A stretch of DNA of 59,238 bases from Bacteroidota bacterium. GTDB taxonomy: Bacteria > Bacteroidota > Bacteroidia > B-17B0 > Aurantibacillaceae. Of this stretch, positions 1 to 8,368 are shown piece after piece. How positions within the stretch are numbered: the stretch's first letter is position 1; the number at the start of each line of letters is the position of its first letter. The DNA is taken from positions 1-59,238 of the forward strand of contig JAFDYI010000029.1 of the NCBI GenBank assembly GCA_018267475.1, given 5' to 3'. The notes under the pieces are model-generated. The model was not told the DNA's origin. It saw only the letters and a program-made list of their open reading frames with translations, and made no database searches. The position numbers were made by a program, and so were the translations under genes.

Positions 1-72
1 TGATGGAAAAACGTACAGTCAGCAGGGAACCCTATTGTTAGCTAGGTAGTTTTAGTGTGTAAGAAAAGTATA

Positions 73-1152
73 TTAGACTTTTTTTAGTATCTCGTTGAAA
101 TAGGTTACGTATTTTTCTCTTTGAGACAGTACAGAGTATTTTTCTATTACGGTCTGCCTGCCGGCTTGCCCAATACGTCGGCGCAAATCAGCATCTTCAA
201 TTAGTATAGACAGGCAGTGCACCCACTCATCAGTGGTGGAGGCTAAAAAACCATTATTACCGTGTTGTATAATTTCAGTGTTGACACCTACCGGCGACAT
301 AACAGTAGGAACCTCGCAAGCCATGTAGGATAGTCCTTTTAGTCCGCATTTACCTTTTGCCCATTCATCATTTGGTAAAGGCATAATGCCTATAGAAAAA
401 GAGTTAATAAGAGCTACTTCGGTATTTTCGCTCCATGGTACTCCTTTTATGGAGAGTGCTTTGTTGTGGTATCGTGCATCGCCTACTACGCAAAATTGTA
501 CGTGGGGGTATTTTTGCTTTATGACAGAAAGAAACCCTACCGCGTATTCAAAATGTTTAATAGTAGTGTGGCTTCCCATCCAACCAATGGTAAGCAATGT
601 ATTTTCTTTTTTTGCCGGCTTGTGAAAATCGGTATCAATAGTGGTTGGGATTATTTTTACGTTATTGTTGCAGTGTTTGGCATAATCAGCCAGGTATGCG
701 TTTCCGGCAAACACCATATCGGCATAACGAATATTACGAAGTGTTTTTTCCGGGTTTTTGAGCCATTCTAATTTTTTATTTCCAATAGAAGTATCTAATA
801 GCCAAATAGAATCGTCAAAATCAAATATAAATTTAGCCTCGCTTTTTTTTATTTGTTTTTCAAAATAAGAAGTTCCGATCATAATAGCCTCACGTTGCAC
901 AAATACAATATCAAATTGATTGTAACGGCTTTTATCGTGATAGCGTTTGTATAATGATTTTAATAAAATCCATGCTTTGCGCAATAAACTTTTTCCTGAA
1001 TAAAAAAACGCATCGTCGCTTTTTGAAATGATATGCGATAATTCTGTTTCAAAACCATTTTCTTTTAGATAGGGAATGTACTGTTCAAAGCGATACCGTT
1101 GGCTGGGCGAACGGTTGAGGCGGTGTGAGGCTATGAATAAAACGCGAGGCAT
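73..1152 (-). CDS. Glycosyltransferase family 4 (GT-B) protein
   Basis: Cytoplasmic GT-B glycosyltransferase of 359 aa, probably acting on an envelope or exopolysaccharide precursor; donor and acceptor cannot be read from the sequence. The C-terminal half has the family pattern: a GWMGSHTT strand-loop near residue 193, then CGLKGLSYMACEVPTVMSP around 267-285 (the E-containing nucleotide-sugar site and following loop), then GNNGFLA. The N-terminus (MPRVLFIASHRLNRSPSQRYR) is a normal first Rossmann strand with a substrate loop. The start lies 2 nt after the stop of the upstream UPF0316-type gene, so the two are probably co-transcribed. The family call is secure; the pathway is not. Confidence 0.85.
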   Translation of the reverse strand: MPRVLFIASHRLNRSPSQRYRFEQYIPYLKENGFETELSHIISKSDDAFFYSGKSLLRKAWILLKSLYKRYHDKSRYNQFDIVFVQREAIMIGTSYFEKQIKKSEAKFIFDFDDSIWLLDTSIGNKKLEWLKNPEKTLRNIRYADMVFAGNAYLADYAKHCNNNVKIIPTTIDTDFHKPAKKENTLLTIGWMGSHTTIKHFEYAVGFLSVIKQKYPHVQFCVVGDARYHNKALSIKGVPWSENTEVALINSFSIGIMPLPNDEWAKGKCGLKGLSYMACEVPTVMSPVGVNTEIIQHGNNGFLASTTDEWVHCLSILIEDADLRRRIGQAGRQTVIEKYSVLSQREKYVTYFNEILKKV

Positions 1153-1154
1153 AC

Positions 1155-1691
1155 CTACTTAATAGTTTTAGTAAAAACACCCATTTGCGAGTTGCGTACA
1201 TCTTCTATGCTGTAAAACGCGTCGGGCATGTATTGATGTATTAGGGCTACTACTTCGGGTTTGTTTTTTCGTTTTACTTGTAAAAAAATAAGTTTTACGG
1301 CTCCTTGCGATCCTTCTCCATCTACAATGGTATATCCCTGATTTATTTTTTTTAACTGTTCTACCAAAGCGTTGTTATCAGCTTTGCTAATGATGCGAAT
1401 AAGCTGCATACCTAAAGCGATTTTTTCTTCGATAAAAATACCCACAAAAGTTCCCATAGAAAAGCCGGCTGCCCAAGCTATAAAGCAAGCTATATTATTT
1501 AGGTTGTTAAATACTTGTTTTATAGCTACCAGCCATATCAGTACTTCAAAAAAGCCAATGAAAGGAACAATTTTTTTTAACCCTTTGGATATAAAAATAT
1601 GGCGCAGGGTAGCAAGGGTAACATCGCCCAATCTGGAAATAAATATAAGTAGTGGCAGCACTACCCAATTAAACCAATCAAAACTTGCCAT
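1155..1691 (-). CDS. UPF0316/DUF2179-type membrane protein
   Basis: Membrane protein of 178 aa with about three hydrophobic N-terminal helices (roughly 8-25, 40-60, 65-90), followed by a small soluble alpha/beta domain (about 105-175) like the DUF2179 domain of the YebE/UPF0316 family. The segment FISRLGDVTLATLRHIFISK near the start is typical of the family. Function is not established; the C-terminal domain resembles ligand-binding modules of bacterial membrane proteins. The ATG follows a strong rho-independent terminator of the upstream gene by only 12 nt, and no clear -7 box is visible, so its expression may rely on read-through. The next gene downstream is a glycosyltransferase 2 nt away. 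Confidence 0.75.
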   Translation of the reverse strand: MASFDWFNWVVLPLLIFISRLGDVTLATLRHIFISKGLKKIVPFIGFFEVLIWLVAIKQVFNNLNNIACFIAWAAGFSMGTFVGIFIEEKIALGMQLIRIISKADNNALVEQLKKINQGYTIVDGEGSQGAVKLIFLQVKRKNKPEVVALIHQYMPDAFYSIEDVRNSQMGVFTKTIK

Positions 1692-1702
1692 GTGTAATAG
1701 TA

Positions 1703-1727
1703 AAAAGCCCCCTAAAAGGGGGCTTTG
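1703..1727 (-). terminator. Rho-independent terminator after the zinc-ribbon gene
   Basis: Perfect 9-bp stem AAAGCCCCC / GGGGGCTTT (1704-1712 with 718-726 of the same kilobase) and a 5-nt loop; in the minus direction it ends in a run of U. It lies between the stop of the zinc-ribbon gene (1731) and the start of the UPF0316 gene (1691). Confidence 0.85.
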
Positions 1728-1730
1728 TTT

Positions 1731-2489
1731 TTACTCGCTTATTAGTTGAGGATCTACTAAAATACGCCCACAGTGCTCGCACACAATAATTTTTTTGTGT
1801 GTTTTAATGTCTAGTTGACGCTGAGGTGGTATTTTGCTGAAGCATCCGCCGCAGGCATCGCGCTCTACCGGTACTACAGCCAAGCCGTTAATCATATTGC
1901 TGCGCACACGTCGGTACGCGTTAAGCAAACGAGCTTCTATTTCAGTCGATTTTTTATCTGATTTTTTTAGCAGGTCTTGCTCTTCTTTTTGTGTTTCTTC
2001 TATAATTTCGTCTAACTCCGCTTTTTTAGCTTTTAGGTCTTTCTTTTTATCTTTTAAATCGCCTTCGGCGCCCGCTAAAAATTCAGCTTTTTGGGCTATA
2101 AGAGCTTTGTATTCATTCGTGCGTTTTTCGCATAATTGAATTTCTAATTTTTGAAACTCTATTTCTTTCGTAATGGCATCGTACTCGCGGTTGTTTTTTA
2201 CTTTATCCAGCTGAGCATTATATTTTTTTATGTTAGAGTTGTGGTCTTTAATGGCTTGTTGTTTTTCGGCAACTTGGTGTTCCAACTCTTCGTTTTCTTT
2301 GCTGTAATTTTCAAAGCGCGTGCTTAGTTGAGCTACTGTATCTTCAAGGTCTTGTACTTCTAGAGGTAACTCCCCACGAATGATGCGTAATTTGTCAATT
2401 TTGCTGTCGGTTAATTGCAATTCGTACAGGGTACGAAGTTTCCCTTCTACCGAGGCGTCAATTTTTTCTTTGATAGTTGCTTTGCTCAT
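1731..2489 (-). CDS. C4-type zinc-ribbon coiled-coil protein (DUF164 family)
   Basis: Protein of 252 aa: a long charged coiled coil over about residues 15-195 (many E/K/Q heptads), then a C-terminal zinc ribbon with two CxxC pairs, CGGC and CEHC, near residues 213-240. This is the CT398/YbgI-neighbour zinc-ribbon family, widely found beside Nif3-like genes. Proposed roles in the literature include nucleic-acid binding or a link to secretion and flagellar proteins; none is proven here. It starts 2 nt after the stop of the Nif3-like gene, so it is the last gene of the operon that begins with the family 2 glycosyltransferase, and it ends at a strong terminator. Confidence 0.85.
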   Translation of the reverse strand: MSKATIKEKIDASVEGKLRTLYELQLTDSKIDKLRIIRGELPLEVQDLEDTVAQLSTRFENYSKENEELEHQVAEKQQAIKDHNSNIKKYNAQLDKVKNNREYDAITKEIEFQKLEIQLCEKRTNEYKALIAQKAEFLAGAEGDLKDKKKDLKAKKAELDEIIEETQKEEQDLLKKSDKKSTEIEARLLNAYRRVRSNMINGLAVVPVERDACGGCFSKIPPQRQLDIKTHKKIIVCEHCGRILVDPQLISE

Positions 2490-2491
2490 GT

Positions 2492-3589
2492 TTAAAAATA
2501 GTTTACCGGATTTGTATTATGGTCTGATAAATGGACGGCAAATGTACTAAATTTTTTGACAATTTGACTATAAAAAATTTCAGGAGTAAAATGCTCTGTT
2601 TCGTAGTGCCCTATATCTGCTATAACAATATGATTATCAGCGTCAAAGAATTGGTGGTATTTAAAATCGGCGCTTACAAACATGTGTGCCCCTGCCTTAA
2701 TAGCTTCTTTTAGCAGGAAGCTGCCCGAGCCGCCGCAAAGGGCTACTTTTTTTACTTCTTGGTTTAAAAAGCGGGTGTATCTGATGCCCCGGGCGCCGAA
2801 GGACTGTTTAAGGTGTTGCAGGAAATCTTTTTCGGACATGGGTTGGGCAAGTTCGCCCACCATGCCGGAGCCTATCTGCGGGTGTGTATTATCAAGGGTG
2901 TAAATATCATAAGCCGCTTCTTCGTATGGGTGTGCCTGCAAAAGGGTTTGAACAACCTGATGTTCTTTATAGCTTTCAAAAATGGTTTCTATTTTAATTT
3001 CTGTTTCGGTGTGTTGCTTGTGTTTTTCTCCTACAAAGGGCTGCGCATGCTCGTTGGCTCTAAAGGTACCGTTTCCGTTTGTGCTAAAACTGCAACGGTC
3101 GTAATTACCTATGTGGCCACAACCCGCGTCAAACAAGGCGTTTTGTACGCTTGCAGCTTGTTTTTCCGGACAAAAAGTAACCAGTTTTTTTAAAATTCTT
3201 TTTTTGGGTTGTAAGATGCGTGTATTTAATAATCCTATTTTTTCAGCTATTTTTTTATTTACACCGGCTTGTATATTGTCTGCGTTGGTATGGCAGGCGT
3301 ATAAAACAATGTCGTTTTTTATGGCTTTAATAATAAGTTGTTCTACGTAGTTTTTTCCGGTAAGTTGTTTTAGAGGAGAAAAAATAAGCGGATGGTGCGC
3401 TATGATAAGGTTGCATTTTTTCTTTATGGCTTCTTTCAGCACTTCGTGTGTAATATCTAAACTAAGCAGAACGCCCGATGCGGGCATCTGGGTGTTTCCG
3501 CACTGTACGCCGCTATTGTCATACGACTCTTGCAGGGCAGGGGGCGCAAATTGTTCCACCACCGAAATAATATCCTGTATTTGTATCAT
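2492..3589 (-). CDS. Nif3-like dinuclear metal centre protein
   Basis: Member of the Nif3/YqfO/YbgI family (sometimes annotated GTP cyclohydrolase 1 type 2), 365 aa, the long form with a middle CutA/PII-like insert (about 125-235). Metal-binding residues are visible: AHHPLIFSPLKQLTG near residue 64, CHTNAD near 98 and, in the C-terminal half, DIGHYETEH near 326. The family forms toroidal hexamers with two metal ions per subunit; the cellular role is unsettled. It sits in the string GT2 - unknown envelope protein - Nif3 - zinc ribbon with gaps of 2-3 nt, so co-expression is very likely. Length and motifs are normal. Confidence 0.92.
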   Translation of the reverse strand: MIQIQDIISVVEQFAPPALQESYDNSGVQCGNTQMPASGVLLSLDITHEVLKEAIKKKCNLIIAHHPLIFSPLKQLTGKNYVEQLIIKAIKNDIVLYACHTNADNIQAGVNKKIAEKIGLLNTRILQPKKRILKKLVTFCPEKQAASVQNALFDAGCGHIGNYDRCSFSTNGNGTFRANEHAQPFVGEKHKQHTETEIKIETIFESYKEHQVVQTLLQAHPYEEAAYDIYTLDNTHPQIGSGMVGELAQPMSEKDFLQHLKQSFGARGIRYTRFLNQEVKKVALCGGSGSFLLKEAIKAGAHMFVSADFKYHQFFDADNHIVIADIGHYETEHFTPEIFYSQIVKKFSTFAVHLSDHNTNPVNYF

Positions 3590-3592
3590 AAT

Positions 3593-4381
3593 TTAGTTTG
3601 GAGTTTTTGCGCAAAGCGAATCGTTGTAAAAAACAAAATACGTGTCTTTTTCTATGCGTACATCGTTTGCTTTGCTAAAAGAAATTTCTTGATCGCTTAT
3701 TGTTTTCATGCTGTAGGCTTTAAATTTCCCGTCTAAAAAATAATAAATCATATCTTCTTTTACCTGAAAGTGTTGCAAGCCTTTTATAGGAATTGTTTTG
3801 GCATAGGTGCCGTAAATATCAAACACAAAAATACCTTCGGTAGGATTGTTTACATATAAATAGCTGTTGCTTTCTACCATAAAATTAGGTTTAAAATCAG
3901 CTTTGAGCAAGCGATTTAAATTGCCGGTGTTTACTACTGTTTGAAAATTGGCATCTAAGCGTATTAGTTCCATATTTTGTCTATTAAAAAACCAAATTCC
4001 GTTATTAAACGAGTTGCACATAACATCGCTTTGCTCTAAACTGTAATCCATTAAATTGATGGGATCTCCATTTTGACTTAATAAATCGTCTAAGATGATT
4101 ATCGTAGCAAAATCTTTATAAAACACGAGTATCCGTAAGGGGTTAGAAGCGTCTATCTGTGTTATTTTTCCGATGGTTTTATTGCTGTATATTTTTAATA
4201 AATCGCCGGTTTGATTGTATTTTTTTATTTCCTCATCATTAATTAAGTAGCTGTTGCCTATGTTGTCGGTAGTAAAAAAATCGCTGGTATTTTTTACGCT
4301 AAAAAGATTTTTAAACCCATCGTCTGCCGAAAAAGAGGCCAACACCAGCACCAAAAACAAAGCGAAAAAAGGATTTTTCAT
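3593..4381 (-). CDS. Conserved exported protein of unknown function, beta-propeller-like
   Basis: Protein of 262 aa with a short N-terminal signal peptide (MKNPFFALFLVLVLASFSA). The rest is rich in beta strands with a repeating read-out pattern (for example SNPLRILVFYKDFATIIILD, then SYLYVNNPTEGIFVFDIYG), suggesting a small beta-propeller. From memory, similar unnamed proteins occur in other Bacteroidota with the same NPL-(K/R)-I-V-F-Y motif; function unknown. The ATG overlaps the stop of the upstream glycosyltransferase (ATGA) and the next gene follows after 3 nt, so it is translationally coupled within this operon. An envelope role linked to the glycosyltransferase is an inference from position only. 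Confidence 0.75.
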   Translation of the reverse strand: MKNPFFALFLVLVLASFSADDGFKNLFSVKNTSDFFTTDNIGNSYLINDEEIKKYNQTGDLLKIYSNKTIGKITQIDASNPLRILVFYKDFATIIILDDLLSQNGDPINLMDYSLEQSDVMCNSFNNGIWFFNRQNMELIRLDANFQTVVNTGNLNRLLKADFKPNFMVESNSYLYVNNPTEGIFVFDIYGTYAKTIPIKGLQHFQVKEDMIYYFLDGKFKAYSMKTISDQEISFSKANDVRIEKDTYFVFYNDSLCAKTPN

Positions 4382-5334
4382 AAGTTTGCTTTTTTCTCAA
4401 TTAAGTATTGATTGCGTACCGACGAGTTGCGCAAAATAAGTTCGGCAATAAAGCCGCTTAAAAAAAGCATGGTACCTAAAATCATGGTAGTTAAAGCAAT
4501 AAAAAAAAGAGGATTGTTGGTTACTAAGGGGGCGCGTTGTTGGTGTGCAATACACCATAGCTTTTCAGATCCTAAATAAAAAGCCACAAAAAAACCGACT
4601 ATAAACATAAGCGTACCCAGTGTGCCAAAAAGGTGCATAGGGCGTTTACCAAATTTAGATAAAAAGGTGATGGTAAGCAGGTCTAAAAAACCATTTACAA
4701 ATCGACTCCAGCCAAACTTAGAGGTGCCGTATTTTCGTGCTTGGTGTTGTACGGGTTTTTCAGTAATTTTTTCGAAGCCGGCGCTTTTTGCCAGCACGGG
4801 TATAAAGCGGTGCATCTCGCCATATACTTCAATGCTTTTTATTACTTCTTTTTTATAGGCCTTTAGACCGCAGTTCATATCGTGCAGTTGTATGCCGCTT
4901 ATTTTTCTGTTGGTCCAGTTGTACAATTTGCTGGGCAGGTTTTTAGTAAACGTATTGTCGTAGCGTTTTTGTTTCCAGCCGCTTACCAAATCAAAACCTT
5001 GTTGGTTAATCATAGCATATAAGGCGGGTATTTCGTCCGGGCTGTCTTGCAAATCAGCATCCATGGTAATAACCACATGACCTTGTGCCGCTTCAAAACC
5101 TACGTGAAGGGCAGGCGATTTTCCGTAATTTCTGCGAAATTTTATGGCTTTTACGCAAGGGTTTTTTTGCATCAACGATTCTATAACGTGCCACGATTGG
5201 TCTCTGCTTCCATCGTCAATAAAAATAATTTCGTAGCTAAATTGATGCTGCTGCATCACACGAACAATCCATTCGTGCAGTTCGGGCAGCGACTCTTCTT
5301 CGTTTAATAAAGGTATAACCAGAGAAATATCCAT
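4378..5334 (-). CDS. Family 2 glycosyltransferase, DPM1/ArnC-like
   Basis: Membrane-anchored GT2 enzyme of 318 aa. The N-terminal GT-A domain has the start motif ISLVIPLLNEEESLPEL, FIDDGSRDQSW near 41 and the metal-binding DADLQDSPDEIP near residue 93. The C-terminus has two transmembrane helices (about 233-257 and 272-298). This is the layout of polyprenyl-phosphate sugar transferases (DPM synthase, ArnC, GtrB), which load a sugar from a nucleotide donor onto undecaprenyl phosphate for use by GT-C enzymes; two GT-C proteins are encoded elsewhere in this window (8.9-11.2 kb and 28.9-30.5 kb). It is the first gene of a four-gene operon. Confidence 0.9.
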   Translation of the reverse strand: MDISLVIPLLNEEESLPELHEWIVRVMQQHQFSYEIIFIDDGSRDQSWHVIESLMQKNPCVKAIKFRRNYGKSPALHVGFEAAQGHVVITMDADLQDSPDEIPALYAMINQQGFDLVSGWKQKRYDNTFTKNLPSKLYNWTNRKISGIQLHDMNCGLKAYKKEVIKSIEVYGEMHRFIPVLAKSAGFEKITEKPVQHQARKYGTSKFGWSRFVNGFLDLLTITFLSKFGKRPMHLFGTLGTLMFIVGFFVAFYLGSEKLWCIAHQQRAPLVTNNPLFFIALTTMILGTMLFLSGFIAELILRNSSVRNQYLIEKKANL

Positions 5335-5590
5335 AAGCTAAATATGCGAGAACAAATTGACGATTAAAAAACGAGAAAACAAAATAAAATTATTCTCTCA
5401 AAACTCAGCCATGTTTGTCGTATAAAGAGGTTGGTAGAATATCGTATTGGTCTTTAAAATAATGGGTTGCGAAACCATTTTCGGGCTATTGGTTTCCAAG
5501 TTTTTTAAAAAGTAAAAAAAGATTTAAAACACGTAAAAAACAAAATCAAAGAAAAAACACGTATCTTAGCGTTTTAAAAAACCGAATAAC
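5335..5590. other. Divergent intergenic region between the GT2 operon and pntA
   Basis: This 256-base AT-rich spacer holds no credible ORF. It contains an imperfect inverted repeat (AATGGGTT..AAACCATT, 5463-5481) and the -7-like box for pntA near its right end. Confidence 0.5.
5562..5569 (+). promoter_or_regulatory. Probable -7 box of pntA
   Basis: TATCTTAG, one base off the Bacteroidota TAnnTTTG consensus, 21 nt before the pntA ATG. Confidence 0.5.
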
Positions 5591-6715
5591 ATGATACTGG
5601 GCGTACCTAAAGAAACCAAACTAAAAGAAAATCGGGTGGCACTTACCCCCGATACAACCAAAGAATTAGTAAAAAAAGGATTTGAAGTATGGATAGAAAA
5701 CGGAGCGGGGCTTCCTTCTTTTTACAACGATGAGGCCTACCTAACCGCTGGTGCTAAAATGACAGATAAAAATACTCTATACAGCACGGCTGATGTAGTG
5801 TTAAAAGTAAATGCCCCTTTACCCGACGAGGTAGCCAAAATGAAAAAAGAAGCGATTCTTATTTCGTTTATGTGGGCTGCTACCAATACCGATTTAATAG
5901 ATGCGTGCTGCAAGGCCACTATATCCGCTTTTTCTATGGATGCGGTACCGCGCATCTCGCGTGCACAAAAAATGGACGCGCTTTCCTCGCAAGCCAATTT
6001 AGCCGGTTATAAAGCCGTAGTGCTGGCCGCCGACTCTATGGGAAAAATTTTACCGATGATGACCACCGCCGCTGGAACCATACGCCCCTGCAAAGTAGTT
6101 ATTTTTGGCGCAGGAGTAGCGGGTTTGCAAGCCATTGCCACCGCTAAACGTATGGGCGCCGTAGTTGAGGTAAGCGATATACGCCCGGAAACAAAAGAGC
6201 AGGTAGCTTCTTTAGGAGGTAAATTTATTGAAGTAACAGGCGACGATTCTATAAAAACCGAGGGAGGATACGTAAAAGGTGTTTCGGAAGAATTTTTAAA
6301 AAAACAACAAGAGTTGGTTTCTAAACATGTAAAAGAAGCCGATATTGTCATCACCACAGCCCTTATTCCCGGCAAAAAAGCACCGGTACTGGTTACGGAG
6401 GCTATGGTGCAATCTATGCGCTTTGGTTCTGTAATTGTAGATATGGCCGTAGAACAAGGCGGCAATGTGGTAGGCAGCGAGCTTAACAAAACCGTACAAA
6501 AACACGGCGTTACCATTATAGGCGAAGGTAATTTACCTTCATTATTACCTATGAATGCCAGCGATTTATACGCCAAAAATATGATTACCTTACTGCTGCA
6601 TTTGGCCGATAAAGAGGCCTTTAAATGGGAAATGGAAGAAGAGATTACGAAAGGAAGCCTTATAGTGCATAAAGGGCAAGCCGTACACGCATCGCTAAAA
6701 AAAACGCTCGCTTAA
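5591..6715 (+). CDS. pntA: NAD(P) transhydrogenase alpha subunit, domain I (PntAA-type)
   Basis: Soluble NAD(H)-binding domain I of proton-translocating transhydrogenase, 374 aa, the split form used by many Bacteroidota and alphaproteobacteria. Evidence: VPKETKLKENRVALTP at the N-terminus, RISRAQKMDALSSQ at 121-134 (the mobile-loop motif that separates PntA from alanine dehydrogenase) and the dinucleotide motif GAGVAG at 173-178. The enzyme transfers hydride between NADH and NADP+ across domains I and III, driven by the proton gradient through membrane domain II. The genes for domain II (pntAB) and the beta subunit (pntB), normally directly downstream, are absent: the next gene is a convergent protease whose stop overlaps this one. 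Confidence 0.92.
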   Translation: MILGVPKETKLKENRVALTPDTTKELVKKGFEVWIENGAGLPSFYNDEAYLTAGAKMTDKNTLYSTADVVLKVNAPLPDEVAKMKKEAILISFMWAATNTDLIDACCKATISAFSMDAVPRISRAQKMDALSSQANLAGYKAVVLAADSMGKILPMMTTAAGTIRPCKVVIFGAGVAGLQAIATAKRMGAVVEVSDIRPETKEQVASLGGKFIEVTGDDSIKTEGGYVKGVSEEFLKKQQELVSKHVKEADIVITTALIPGKKAPVLVTEAMVQSMRFGSVIVDMAVEQGGNVVGSELNKTVQKHGVTIIGEGNLPSLLPMNASDLYAKNMITLLLHLADKEAFKWEMEEEITKGSLIVHKGQAVHASLKKTLA

Positions 6716-8337
6716 TTTTTGTTTAGAACTTTTAATGCCTCTTGATATACTTTTTCCTCTTGTAATAAAGTAGGATAGTAGGCTTCGTTATCAAACAAAT
6801 TTCTTCCTATTAAAGCCTTTAGTTCGCGCAGCAGGTATTCTTTTGATTTTTTTATTTGAGCTTTATTTTCAGGCACTCCTTTTTGGGCAGCAAAATCTAC
6901 AAACTCTTGTAATAAAGCGGAAGTAGCTTGATACTTTTTTACGTATTCAGTTGCATTTTTATAGCTTGCAAATTGCGAACGGTTTTTATCGGCGTAGGCA
7001 AAAGCAAAATCGCTTACCAAGCCTTTGTAAAAAACTTTGTTGAGGTATGACGAGCGGTATGTGGTATCAATAGGTACAAATATATCGGGCATAATGCCGC
7101 CGCCGCCATATACCGTTTTGCCCGAAACGGTTTTGTATTTTAAACTATCTGCAAAGTGAATGCTGTCGGGGTGTAGCATCTCGCCGTTTTCGTAGCGATC
7201 AAATTCTTCGCTGTAGTAAGCCTCTAAGCCTTTGTTGTAGGGTTTTTGTATGCAGCGCCCGCTGGGTGTATAGTAGCGCGCCACGGTTAGACGGATGGCC
7301 GAACCGTCAGGAAATTCTTTTTGTTCTTGCACCAAGCCTTTTCCAAAAGAGCGCCGGCCAATAATCGTAGCGCGGTCGTTGTCTTGCAGTGCTCCCGAAA
7401 CTATTTCGCTGGCCGAGGCCGATCCTTCATCTATCAATATAACTAAGGGTTTGTTTTCAAAGCTTCCGGTTTCAGTAGCATAGAACTTTTGGCCTTCGCC
7501 GTTTCTTCCTTTGGTGTAAACAATGAGCATGCCTTCGCTCAAAAACTCATCGGCTATTTCGGCTGCTGTTTGCAGGTAGCCGCCACCGTTGCCGCGCAAG
7601 TCTATAATTAGTTTTTTCATGTTTTGTTTTGCCAATTTATTGAAACCTTTTCTAAACTCTTTGTAGGTAGAGGCCGAGAAACGGCTTATCTTAATATATC
7701 CTACGTCGGCAGTAGCCATAAAAGATACGTCCACACTATAAATAGGAATTTCGCCACGTGTAATAGTAAAGTCCAACAATTCTTTTTGGCTGCCTCTTTT
7801 TATCAATACATTTACTTTGGTATTTTCTTCTCCTCGCAACCATTCAAATACTTTTTTATTAGAAATTTTAATGCCGGCCGCATTTTTTCCGTCTATTTTC
7901 ACAATTCTATCCCCGGCTTTAATGCCTAATCTTTCAGAGGGGCCTCCTTCAATAGGGTGTACCACGCAAATGGTGTCGTTTACGATATTAAATTCTACTC
8001 CAATGCCATGAAAATTACCTTGCAAAGGTTCGTTTTCTTCTTTAAAGTCAGCAGCCGGAATATAGGCCGAATGAGGGTCTAACTGCTTAAGCATAGCGGT
8101 AATCGTATTCTCTTCTAACTTTTTTGGGGTGAGGCTATCCACATAGCGATCTAAGATATAATCCAACACATAATCTACTTTTCGCTGTTGCTCTTGAGAA
8201 GAGGCCATTTCCTCAGGTGTTTGTTGTTTTGCAACTAAAAAGGCACCTATCAGAATACCCATAATGAGTAAAAGGGCATAAATAAGCGGATAAAACCACT
8301 TTTTTTGCGAAGAATTGTTAATAGAAGGTTCTGTCAT
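6712..8337 (-). CDS. C-terminal processing peptidase (S41 family, CtpA/Prc-like)
   Basis: Periplasmic serine protease of 541 aa: N-terminal membrane anchor (about 15-36), PDZ domain (about 105-190) and tail-specific protease domain. The catalytic pair is intact: Ser308 in EGSASASE and Lys333 in SFGKG, 25 residues apart as in characterised CtpA enzymes. It trims or degrades envelope proteins from the C-terminus. The gene is convergent with pntA (4-nt stop overlap) and divergent from a Rieske-like lipoprotein gene, with only 31 nt between the two starts. A -7 box (TACTTTTG) ends 8 nt before the ATG, so the mRNA should have almost no leader. Confidence 0.95.
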   Translation of the reverse strand: MTEPSINNSSQKKWFYPLIYALLLIMGILIGAFLVAKQQTPEEMASSQEQQRKVDYVLDYILDRYVDSLTPKKLEENTITAMLKQLDPHSAYIPAADFKEENEPLQGNFHGIGVEFNIVNDTICVVHPIEGGPSERLGIKAGDRIVKIDGKNAAGIKISNKKVFEWLRGEENTKVNVLIKRGSQKELLDFTITRGEIPIYSVDVSFMATADVGYIKISRFSASTYKEFRKGFNKLAKQNMKKLIIDLRGNGGGYLQTAAEIADEFLSEGMLIVYTKGRNGEGQKFYATETGSFENKPLVILIDEGSASASEIVSGALQDNDRATIIGRRSFGKGLVQEQKEFPDGSAIRLTVARYYTPSGRCIQKPYNKGLEAYYSEEFDRYENGEMLHPDSIHFADSLKYKTVSGKTVYGGGGIMPDIFVPIDTTYRSSYLNKVFYKGLVSDFAFAYADKNRSQFASYKNATEYVKKYQATSALLQEFVDFAAQKGVPENKAQIKKSKEYLLRELKALIGRNLFDNEAYYPTLLQEEKVYQEALKVLNKN

Positions 8338-8345
8338 AGTGCGGA

Positions 8346-8353
8346 CAAAAGTA
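8346..8353 (-). promoter_or_regulatory. -7 box of the S41 protease gene
   Basis: TACTTTTG on the minus strand matches TAnnTTTG and ends 8 nt upstream of the ATG at 8337. Confidence 0.6.
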
Positions 8354-8359
8354 ATTGTT

Positions 8360-8367
8360 TAATTTTG
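8360..8367 (+). promoter_or_regulatory. -7 box of the Rieske-like lipoprotein gene
   Basis: TAATTTTG matches TAnnTTTG and ends 1 nt before ATGATG, so transcription should begin at or inside the start codons. It lies 6 nt from the opposing box of the S41 gene. Confidence 0.55.
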
Positions 8368-8368
8368 T

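Noticed and set aside
6007-6576. 189-aa frame antisense to pntA
   Set aside because: Mirror of a conserved gene; composition (S/T/P-rich) is that of an antisense shadow.
5591-6715. Alanine dehydrogenase as the product of the pntA-like gene
   Set aside because: The RISRAQKMDALSSQ loop and the GAGVAGLQAIATAKRMGA motif are of the transhydrogenase type.
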